From Mansonella perstans (lineage: Eukaryota > Nematoda > Chromadorea > Rhabditida > Onchocercidae), in the NCBI GenBank assembly GCA_037074765.1, contig JBAMDO010000076.1:1-64000 (forward strand): a stretch of DNA of 64,000 nucleotides, read 5' to 3'. The notes below the pieces were generated by a model. The model saw nothing but the letters and a program-made list of their open reading frames with translations. It had not been told where the DNA came from and did no database searches. How positions within the stretch are numbered: the stretch's first letter is position 1; each line of letters starts with the position of its first letter. The translations under genes were made by a program, and so were the position numbers. Shown piece by piece: positions 46,901-58,400 of the stretch.

Positions 46901-49900
46901 ATTTAATACAGGTTTTTAAAACATAATTTATTTAAAACATATATGTATGCAATTTAAAATTAAATTAAATTAAATTTAAAACATATAAATAATGTATGCA
47001 ATTTAAAATGGGTCTTGTCTACTACGCATCTAATTGTTTCGTTATTAAACTATTAGTTCAGCTTCGACAGCATTTATGGGACAGTTTAATATCATCTTAT
47101 GTCTAATTATATGTTGAGTATGACTTAGAATAATCATCTAATTTAATACAAGGCTAGTTTGAAAAACATTTATAAGCACAACTTATTTAATTTTGTATGG
47201 GCCTAGTATATAGCACGTCGCCTGATTCAATACAGGCGAAATGCAGGTCTATTTTGCGACATATTTTACTGCAGGTCAGTTTTTGCAATACATTTATAAC
47301 ATGGCCAGCCATATTTTAGAGCCAAACAGAGTTCTATTAAGATGGGATAAAAGGTTTTTGGCCACAAAATAGCTTGAAATTTTCAATAATTCATTAATTA
47401 TTTAAAATTGATTGTATTGACAAGTTACGTAAATGTTCCTTAACCTTATTTCAAGTTAATTAGCGCTTGGCTGACTTTTCTTGCATTGTTTTGCTGGAAC
47501 CTATTCGGTCATAATTAAAGTTTAGCAAAGTTGATGTTAAAATTTCCTTGCAGGCTGGCTTCCCCAAACGCAAATGGCATTAACTTTTAAAAAATACATT
47601 CCAATAATTCAAAAAGATTCCATTCGAACTAATTTCATTCCTGTGAACAAAAAAGATTCCAAATTCAATTTAATTTCAATCATTTTGATTTTTACATGTA
47701 TGAAATTATCAAACTTACAGCTAAGATGTTTTGCATTGCTTTGCTTTTCCCTATCACTTAATGAAGATGCTTTTGATTCCTTTCGTTTTTCCCAGTCGAG
47801 CACAAATGAATAAGTTGGTCTTTAATTACTCATTACTTATTTTCAGTACGAACATTAATTAAAAATTTGCTACAAATTTTAATTTTAGTGCAAATTTTTG
47901 AATAATCAAATCATGTTGGTATTTGTTTCTTCAAAATTTGTTTGATTTTGTCATAAAATTATCAAAGTGTTGTTACTGAACAAAATTTGAGTTGTACAAT
48001 TTTTTAAATGGAAGATGAATTAAGCAAAAAAAAAAATTAACAAATGAAAGTAAATTAGGAAAAGTTTAATCATTGAAAGGCAATTGCACAACTTAAGGAT
48101 TCGATGTAATTTTAATTTTTGTGATTCTTAGAGAGATTAATATCTTCAATTTAATTATCCAACATTATTAATTTAATTATCCATTAAATCTTAGTTTCAA
48201 ATATGAATTCATTTAGGTATGTTAAATATGTAGCGATATTTGAGTGTCTTAGTATTTAAGTATGCTATCTAAGTAATATAATTATAGCATCAAATATGCC
48301 ATCCTATTCCATAAGATTTTATTTATGTGATAATTTGAAATGGAAAACATATATTAATTCAAATATCAAATATTTAATGCGATTAACTTAAAAAAATCAT
48401 GTTTCAGATTAAAATTATCACTATTAAATTTGAATTTTCAGTAATTAATTTAATGTGCCAACAAATATCGTCCTTTTCAATCAAAATGTTCTGCTTTTCA
48501 TAATTAATTAATTTAAGTATAATGTTTAATTGAATATTCCAACTGAATGTTATCGATGCAACTGATACACTTTAATTTCGGATATTAAGTGAAGCGTCGA
48601 TTGATAAAGATTACCTTGAAGAAGAAGGTGGTATAGAAACGGATAAGGTAAAACCGCTGATGCGATTCGTCCCATCATATTCAAAGGTCATTATCCGGCT
48701 GTATCAAAACCGACTGTTCGCTTGTCGATGACCCTTTTGCTATGAAGGAAATAACTGGAACTTGATGCTTTTAAGTGTGTTTTCGATATTTCGAAACATT
48801 TAAATTTAGAACTTATTTTTTAATAAGATTGGTAAGTTCTCAAATTTTTGCATGTAATTCTCATATTAAGAGCCTTGGCGACTTTTCTTCGCACGGTTGG
48901 TCGGTCATATTAATAGTTAATATTATTAGTAATTAATTATAAATATTTGCAAATCATTTATTAATTTAGTAAGTGGGTATTTAATTGATTTGAAATTTTT
49001 CACAATATATTTTTTTGTGATTCCCAAAATTTTGCATAAGGCATTACACATTTCTAGACTATTTCTATTCCTATTGATAATTTCATGTTTGCTTGCTTTT
49101 CAATAGTGAATTGCGATAACTTTTATTTTGCTTGCTTAGAATGAAAAGATTTACAATTCATGGAATAGTTTCGGCAACTTCTATCAACTTCTACCATAAG
49201 ACAAATGTATTCTCGTCTTGTTACTTACTTCGCTACAAACTTCTTCCAGTTTTTTTCCTCGAATTATGGTTAAAGACCAGAATTTCAAATAAATTTTTGC
49301 GAAATTCTTTTTGTTCTCTTGAAAGAAATTTGACAATTACACCTTAGATTGTTACAGTTGCCATGAAAATGGGCCAAGTATTTATTCTCTTCGTCATTTT
49401 CATTTCTTTTTGGTTATCGTAACGATACATATGTTTGCGATATTATTAATATTTCAGGAGGAAATATTGATCAAAATTTTGTTTGCCTTTATAGAAATTT
49501 GATTAAATTTTGTCCAGTTAATTAATTCACTCCGAATGATATATATCCAAGCTGGTACAATTGTTTTAATTATTAACTCCGTTCATTTTTAACTATTCCC
49601 CATTTTTCCTTCTAATCATACAAAATAATTACCAATAGAGGGAAAATATTTCATAAATGTCAAAATTGTTGAAAATTTCTTAGACTTCAAAAATTAAACT
49701 TGATGTTCGACAAATTTAATTTTTGCACAAAACTACACTGGTAAATTAGGTTTTTTAAAGAAACTGTCATTTTGTTGGCATCAAAAAGCGGAAGATTTTT
49801 GCGTAACTGACAAAATAATCCGCCTCTCTCCATGATATCCTTGCAGCATAGCAGACAAGTTTCGAACTTAAAGGTCAGACAACGGTTACTAACCTTCGGC

Positions 49901-51884
49901 ACTCATTCTCAGAGAACAACTTTAACTCCAAAGCTTGTACAGAATGGAATTCAAGTAGTCTTCTAGGGTTATCTTTCTAAGCGAGAGACACTTTAATCAA
50001 ACCTATAACTTAAGAACTTCCTTCATCATCTAAGCTTGTAAGTCCTTATCACATGAAAGGGAACGATTTAGCTCATCGAATGCTGTTTTCATCTGGAAAA
50101 CTCAAACACGAGCTCCAAAGTTTCTGACTAGACTAAATCCTTCTCAAATCATCACTTGCAAGCTAAGTCATGATAATCACAAGCCTCATCATACACCGCT
50201 GAAATATCACCGTGTGCTTCCAAAAATACGAGACATCTGACGCGAAATATCATTTAAGAACCAATTTTACCTTTAAAATTATTTTAAATTTTCAAATTTT
50301 AAACCTAGAGAATCTTATCTGACATTTGGTTACACTTCTTTTCTTCTTTTTTCTTGTAACAAAGATTTTTGCAGTACAATGGAAGCATAACTAACTTTAT
50401 TTGGATGTAGTAATAAAAAGCTGAGAATAAAAAAAGAAAGCATCAATCAGCAAAACATTTAACTATATTAACAAGAATCATTTTAATGAAGCATCATAAA
50501 ATTTCAAAAATTGTAATTTAAAAGAAATGGAAAACATAATAATAATTGGGACAGGAGGTATACGTAAAGCTTATGAACAGAACGAACGGATATGGACGAA
50601 TTTTCCTGAAAAAATAAACAGAATGAAAAAAAAAAACCGAAATATTTTCAATACGAATCTAAGTAAAACTTCCAGCAACAAATAATACTGAGCATCGATT
50701 TCTTTTTTTTCTCTTTTCCAAACAATTTGTTTTTTTTGATGATGTAAAAAAGGTAAAGCAATGAATTAAATGAGTCATATCGGTATAATAAATTCAACAA
50801 TGACATATATATGATAAACCCGAGTGCTTAATTGTAATCATTCTCTATACATAACAAATAAACCGAAATGAATCATTTCAATCATCCATCCTTTTTTTGA
50901 TAAATTATTTTAAAGGGATTTTTCGAACTCAAATTTCTTTTTGTCAATAGAATTTAGAAAAGAAGAAAAAATCAAATCACATTATTAGTCAACAAATGAA
51001 CAGATCTACATTACTGTATATTTGAAATAAATGGACAAGTTCAGCAATGTAACAAAACAAAACTTCAAACATCCCACATAATAATATCAGATATGACAGA
51101 ATAAAAAAGGGCAAAAAGCATAAATTTAAATATGAATAAGATTTTAAATCTTCTAATCTCAAGCATATTTCATAAATGTTTTAAATTTATGAAATTTTTA
51201 CTGATACGCAACTCAAATTTATCCAGCATTTTTCATTTGCCCTCTAAAAATCAGTTATTATTTATTAGCTAATGTTAATAACATCTTTCTAGCTGATCAA
51301 CTAAAATATTTACAGTATTCATTTCTGTTGATTCAAAGTTATATATAGATGTGAACCTGCAAAAACACAACGAAAATGGTACAATTCACATAAGCGCAAT
51401 TATTACCTATTAAAACGGAATTAGAATGAATGATGAAAGCAGAGTAACATAATGTGGATGTAGAAATGGCAAAAAGTTCAAGCTAATTTCACAATTATAA
51501 GAGTAACACTTGATTAAATTTGAATTGAGTTAGTTCCTCGTCTACAGGGACTCTAGAATTTGAACGAAATTTTTGCTTTGCAAAAAATTCAACAAAATTA
51601 CAAGCTTTTAACTTATCGACAATATGATTTAAGATATTAGTCCTGTTTTATGTCAAGATATTTAATAGATTAAGTTCCTTCATTATTGTATTCATCATCT
51701 ACGCTAACGACTTACTTGAATAATACACCAATTACTGCTAAAAAATCAGTAATCATCAAATCCTGTTGGAGCAATAAAAGTGAGGTAAATTCGAATAGCT
51801 TGAGCAAATTTCTCATTTTAAAAATCTTTGAAAAATTCCTCATTTCAGGAAATTCTTGAACTAAAAGATTCGAACTGAACATTT

Positions 51885-51890
51885 TTTATT
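51885..51890 (-). terminator. AATAAA hexamer overlapping the zinc-finger stop codon
   Basis: The stop reads TGAATAAAA on the minus strand, so a canonical AATAAA begins at the last base of TGA. If used, the 3' UTR would be only 10-30 nt. In such AT-rich sequence the hexamer may also be chance. Confidence 0.35.
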
Positions 51891-54800
51891 CACATTTCTT
51901 CTTCACCTTCATCTTCCTCTTCTTCTTCAATATGCGTAATTTCCGCTTCTCCAGTGAGATCAGAATGATTATCTGGCTCTTTTTTCACCAAAATACCACC
52001 ACCTCCTAAAACATCTTCGTTTTCCAGCAGCGGTAACCCAGTGATTGATGAATGTCCTGATGATGCACCAGCTAATCTTTCCGCCTGCAAGAGTATCGTT
52101 AAATTTTAAATTTGAATGACAAGTAAATCCTGAAATGACAGCTGGCAGTCTTTCGAGAAATAAGATCGAAACGAGGCCTAACATGTTTTCTATCAAATAA
52201 CTAAAAAATTGGAATTCTTCTCAAATTATTATGATTTAAAACTGAGTAATGATATTTGACATGTCATAGTAAATGCATGCAAAATTCTAACATGTGATTG
52301 AGGACAGTAAGTTGACCAAATCAACAAGGTACGCAAAACTAACTTTACCGCTGTAAGTCAACATATTTTTTATCAAATGACTAGAAAATCTAGAACTGGA
52401 AAGGAAAATGAGATAAAACCATATTAGTGAGACAAAAGCACCTCATCCTGTCCATTTTCTTCAATTAAAACTTCATCAGCACTTGTATCCCCTGATTGAT
52501 CGCCATCATTTTCCATTATAAAACGTTCCTGTGCATGATCTGCTTCACATAATATTGCATCGTCTACACCATAATCACCTCCTTCTGTATAAGATTGTGC
52601 ATCCTGCTCCGCCTCCAAACCTAAAAGATGCTGGCGCATGAACTTCTGTTTCAAATAGGGATTCCTAACTGAAATCGGAAAATTCAATATTAGTACAATC
52701 GAAAATTCCTATCTTTGAAAGTTAAAGCCAACTTTTTCCGATTTATAAAACTTCAAAACGTAAAATATTGTTGCAGCGATATACTTTGTTAGTGATAACA
52801 TTTCCAGTTATTATCACAACAAAGCATATCACTAAATACAAGTGTATCAATACTAATACCATCTTCCGATTAGTGATAACATCTTTCGGTCAGTATATCA
52901 CTATTCACTGCAAGCTTGTCTGACCCTATAAACTGTATTTGAAAAACACCCAGCGATAAAAAATGAGCATAATTATTAGCACCTTCTCCCTGTCGGTCAT
53001 CATCCGAATCTCCATCACCAACTTCTCCGCCAAAATCTCTTTCGAGAGTTGTATCAACGCTTTCTGACTGATCATCATCTGTGGAACCAAGGACATCGAA
53101 GAACCGCCCCGACGACAAACTTTGTTTCCTGAAAAACTCAAAAAAACTAATAGTCAAATAAAATGATGAATGTTACCTAGCGGTTAGGTAATACTGCACT
53201 GATAAAATACGCTGGATAACATTTACGTTTCGATCAAAACCTGAATCGTAAACACCTTTTTGCCATTGCAACGTACTAATACTTGAGTGCTGCTACTTTT
53301 CTTTAAGTATAAAATTTTTTATAACAAAAATAACAGTCCATACAATTTCTCGACATCAGCAGCGGTAGGTATTGGTGCATCAATAAAATACGCTGGATAA
53401 CATTCACGTATAATTTCCTTAATTTCAACGCGATATTTCCAACGTTCATCAATTGGATGTTCCTGACTGCTGTGCACATCACGAATATGTTTTACTACCA
53501 AATCACGTGACTGATTTCCCTTTAACAGATAAATTTCAGATTCCAAATATTTCAGTTGTTGAAATTATTAGTTATTTAACTATCAAAAAAGGTGCTCTTT
53601 TCAGTCAGCTAATAAAAAAAATTGTGGACTGTGTAGAGGATTTACATATAATTAGATTCTTCCGTAATTTCTATATTTGTAGAATCAATGCAAAAGTGAC
53701 CTTTTTAAAAATATTATCTCTAAATATTAACAAGAAAAGGTCAATATCCTTGTTGGCAAAAAAAATTATTTAGTCCAAAGAAGCTTTAGAGAAAGCTAAC
53801 CCATACCCAGATCAGATTACTACGATGATAACATAATGATTATACCTTTAAACAGCTAATGAACACACTTTAACATAAATATTGCAGGAAAGAGAAAGTT
53901 TTTAGAAGCTGGAAGTTTCAGACCAACTAAAGAACTTACGATGTCACACTGCGGACAGAGAAATAGCTGGACATCCAGATGTTTGTATGCATGATCACTT
54001 AATCTTGATGTTGTTAGCAAACCGCATTTCTGCAAATATTTTTGAAATTTTTCTTGAGAACTTTAATTTCTTGAGAAATTTTATATCTGAATCCTCTGTA
54101 GAAAGAAAAATGTAACCTGACAATGTGCAGCTTCATTAAAGCGCTTTTTGAAATACTGCGCACCACCAAGTCGCATACTGATTTCACGTAACTTCGCCAT
54201 TTCTTTACGCTTCATTTTAGAAGGAGGTTTACGCATTCCGAAACGACGATTCCTAGCTTTTCTCATACGATCACGATATGATGACGACGATGTTGCAAAT
54301 GATCGTGACATAATCGGAGATGATTCGGACCGACGTGTTAGCAACTGCGATGATTCGAGATCATGCAGTGCTGAAGACGCTTTTGCGTCATATTCGTCCT
54401 AGAAAATCCCAAAAATTGCACTACTGCTAAATTATCAAGAAGCAGCATAAAGATGTAACAGCTACTCGCTGGATTAAAAAACTCCGAATATTATTATCTT
54501 TGTTCTAAAAAAACACGAATCTCTAAACTTTGAGAAACTGGAATTATAATTGTTTTCCAAAACCGAAATTAATGAACACTTGAAACTGAAATTTGCAAGT
54601 CCTGTACTTACATTATGTGCTCCTGAATTCACTATTTCTTCTGAATTCATAGTAGCGGGAGCAGTATTAGTAGTTGTCACAGATTCCGCAACCACACCTT
54701 CATCGTTAGCTGCCTGATCTGATGCCTAAAACCTATTATATGGAGAAAAAGTGAACATTCTAAATGTGAAAAATTCCCAAACACAAAAGATCAGAATCCT

Positions 54801-55483
54801 TAAATTTTGTGCATCATCCACTTCCAGATTAGCTGATAAAAATTTTTCCCATATCGATGAACCGACAAAGACCAAATAATCTCGAAAACGATCCAATCTG
54901 TCCCACAAATGAGATAGTAAAGTCTCTTGAATCCTTCCAGAAAATTCATAAAAACTAGTCATCTCTCAACGACAGTGCTGTCCGATCGCTAAAACTCCAA
55001 TTTCGCTGAGGAGCGTGATCCTTTTGTCAATAAATAAATGTAAATTAAATCAGCAGTTGACATGTAACGGACAAATCGCAATAACTAATCTTTATTTGTC
55101 GATCTGATATGTACTTATGCAATTAGATGCTTTTATTAAATTTTACCTTGCACTGCATACGACCATCAAGCGATGATGTTGGCTGTGAACCGAAACACTG
55201 TTCCGTCATTGACTTTACCTCATCTGAATATTCCTGAAGTAATTTCATCGCTGTAATTCAATTCAAAAATATTTTAATAATAGCACATTAAAGCAAATGC
55301 ACAGTAAATATGATAACAGGAAACCTCAACACGATCCTCGCAACAATCTTCTGTACCGTGCTCTCTCCTTCCATGACTTACAACAGCTTGCTTTCGATCA
55401 TGACCAAAATCACAAAATTTGCATATGTAGCGATTGATACCAAGATCTTTAGACATATGCCATAACACATGGAAACCACGTAT
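51890..55483 (-). CDS. Zinc-finger gene exons 14-22: finger pairs 3 and 4, acidic tail
   Basis: Exons: 55483-55325, 55233-55147, 54725-54612, 54398-54117, 54029-53940, 53519-53344, 53128-52983, 52668-52442, 52084-51890. Exon 14 completes finger 5 (H679-x3-H683) and holds finger 6 (C695-KF-C698-x12-H711-x4-H716). The Arg/Lys-rich exon 17 and exon 18 share finger 7 (C887-QK-C890-x10-H901-x3-H905). Finger 8 runs from exon 18 (CPQC, 913-916) into exon 19 (H929-IRDV-H934); this match fixes the exon 19 acceptor at TTAAAG, 53520. Exons 20-22 are strongly acidic, with a VKKEP motif like SUMO-acceptor sites. Confidence 0.85.
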
Positions 55484-58400
55484 CTGAAAAATAAAAGTTT
55501 TCAGGATGGAAAATAATAAAGCTCAACAAAACAAACAACATGAACAGAACTCAATGCTACAAAGCTATTTCATTTGAAGACTGATCTTGTTCAAATGTTA
55601 AAGAGTCCAGAAATAAATAGGCACATACAGTCACAAAAATTCATACAAATCCAGGAAGAAATTACTATGCTCAGTAGTTAATTTATCGCCTATAATCTTA
55701 CCATATATTAGAATCCTGATGCTTGAGAAAAATGAGTTAATTTTTTTTTAGAAAGAAAGGATTCTATTTAAAACGACATCCAAAGGTTTAGTTAGAAAGA
55801 ATTCTAACTATACCCAAATATAACAAATGTCCTCTGAAAAAATTCACAACAACAGTATTACCTTATTGTGTAATAATTTGTGACATTTTTGACAATGCAA
55901 CTGCTGATCATCGGCTTGCTCTATAGATGATATTTCTCGTGATGATGGAACAGATGAAAGCAGATATTGCTGTTGTTGCGATTGTTCTGCAGTACTGCAT
56001 CGATCTACTTCTTGTATTGCAGCCATTCTTTGGGCATTCAGTGCTGCGGTTGCAACTGCAACTCGAGCTGTAGCAACAGCACGAGCTGCTGCAACGGCTA
56101 AAGCCTGAAATTTAAAATATTTCCAAATTCACCGTCAATTTTTTCTAGTATTTGCTTTTTATAAATCGAAAAAATCAACACTCGCTTTTTTATTGTTCTT
56201 ATAAATAAAAATGATCAGATTTACTCTTTCCGCTGCTCTTTTCTTTTTTCTTGAATTCCTCGGATTTCGAGCTTGCGCTGCCATCATCTGATCGTAAATC
56301 ATTTGTGCGCGTGCTGCTGTGGGACCAGGTTTATTACCTGTTGTCCCCAAAAGATCCAGTGATACTTCCTATAAATAACAGAAAAAGAAAAATATTTACA
56401 CTCAGTATAAACCATTACAGTAAATTGGAATGATTTTTTTAATTCTACTTGTATTTATCGAAATAATTACGCCCATGAAAATTTACCTGCGAAATTTTGA
56501 ACAGTTCAGCTGTTCGATCTTCGATTAACATTGGATTGATAGCACCATGCACCTTTGACTGATGATTTTCCATTTGGTCTTTCCTGTAGTGCTGCACCTG
56601 ACAAGCTGGGTACTTGCAGCGGAAACGAAAAAGCTATAAATTCAGTACCGATTAATTCATAACTGAAGCAAAGTAATTCTCACAATAATCAATCTAGTGC
56701 AGATCACATATAAAGACAAAAAGACCGAAAAAAAGGACTTCAAACAATTTGTTCTATCCACTGTTAACAATTTTAAATATAATTTATGTTCCTAACCTGG
56801 CGATCTTTTGCCATGTGATAAAAAATGTGCATTTGTCGTGCACCAGCAGTAATAAGCTGTTTACACTTGCATATTCCCATCATGCGTCTTTTTGCCAAAC
56901 TTAAAAATATGAAAATTCATTTGGGCATTTAAATTAGAGATGAAAACTATTTTCGGATTTACATTTCCAAGAATTAATAAATCAATAGTTCATGGATTGG
57001 TGAAGAAAACTCTGAGTCTGAGCAAATATAAGAAGTCAATTAATGTAAATAAACCTGCTCTTAGTAGCTTTAGGACGTTCACTTCTTATGCTACAATCAA
57101 TATAACCATTATCATGAACACTACTAGTACCAGCACGATTCCGTCGTTTCCATGGAATGGCTATATCACCGGCACTAAATATTTCGGCAACATTTCCCAG
57201 AATATCCGTCGCATCTTGACCGCCATCAGCTGCTGTCGCTGCTAGCAATGCTTCATCAGATTGCTCAGCTGCTGAAAAATTAACAAGGATATATGAAAGA
57301 TATGATTTTGTCTTGATAGATATCGTGCTGATATAGTGATAAAGATTGATTTATAACGGAAATGATTGCCAAAGCATTCCCAGCACATGGGATATAAAGA
57401 AATAGAAAGTTCTATATTTGGAAGTGGGAGAAATTCAAGAAATAAGCATAAATAAAGTTCTGACTACCGAGCTAAGTAGAGGTCAAAGTGCTGATAAAGA
57501 TTTTGAATAATATTAACAAACCGTTATACTAAGATAAATAGTTCCTATTATTTAAATCAACAGAAAAGTAACTCGGAATAGAAAAAATGGACTTAGGTGA
57601 TAACTGTATAACGTGAGTCAATGAATGAAATATAAAAATGTCTATATCTATAAAAATGTCGAAATGGATAGTCAAGTCGCAAGTGATACTAGCATTAAAT
57701 TATATAAAAACTACAACTAACAGATATAACAGAATAGATCAGAGAAAAGATTTACTTGATTCTTCCATCGCAACGGCAAATGCACTCTTTACATCACGTA
57801 CACCGCTAGTATTAAACTCACTGTCCAATTCTCCAACTCCAGTTCCACTATCTTCCGTACCACATCCCTCCATACCTTCTTGTTCATCAGCATTTTCATG
57901 GGTTGCAACACGTATCGCAGATAAAACCGCATCCGTATTTGTATTCCAAGACATTGAGTTATCACTAACAGAAATAATTCATTTAGAATACTTAAGAATG
58001 TAAAAAATAAGTAAACGAATTAATACTGTTATTCAATAATAAAAAATATTATAAATACGATTGTTAACATCACGTAACTGCTACGTGCTATAAGTATGAT
58101 ATTTACTGACTAGTACCAGGTATCTCTAAATCAATTAGTCTACACTGAACATAAAGTGATGATTACCTTGCAGGTCGTTTCTTTGAAATAGCAGTAGCTG
58201 TCGCTCCAACAGTCGCCGTTGACGAAAGCCCAGATCTTTTTAGCTGCTGATTCATTGATAAGTGATCCCCACCATTTGCCATTGTATTGATATTAAGCAT
58301 AGGACTTTCAGCACTGGCTTCACGTGAAGGAGATAAACTTGAGGTTGATCGTCTATCCTAAAATTCTCGAAATATGGTAGTGAGTATCATGGAAAGAAAT

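Larger units (their letters stand above)
40287..51889. other. Convergent intergenic region
   Basis: The 3' flanks of mrck-1 and of the zinc-finger gene. AATAAA on the plus strand is found at 42429 and near 42684. Beyond the orphan exon candidate (43767-43992), the tRNA-sized hairpin (46639-46703) and two less AT-rich stretches (48590-48740 and 49790-50240), I see only AT-rich sequence and short chance frames. Confidence 0.55.

Noticed and set aside
47574..47813. Overlapping plus and minus frames of about 64-79 residues
   Set aside because: AT-rich chance frames with no splice context or family-like sequence.
54148..54402. Plus-strand frame over zinc-finger exon 17
   Set aside because: Antisense shadow of the Arg/Lys-rich coding exon.
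57638..58003. 121-residue plus-strand frame
   Set aside because: Antisense shadow of zinc-finger exon 8.
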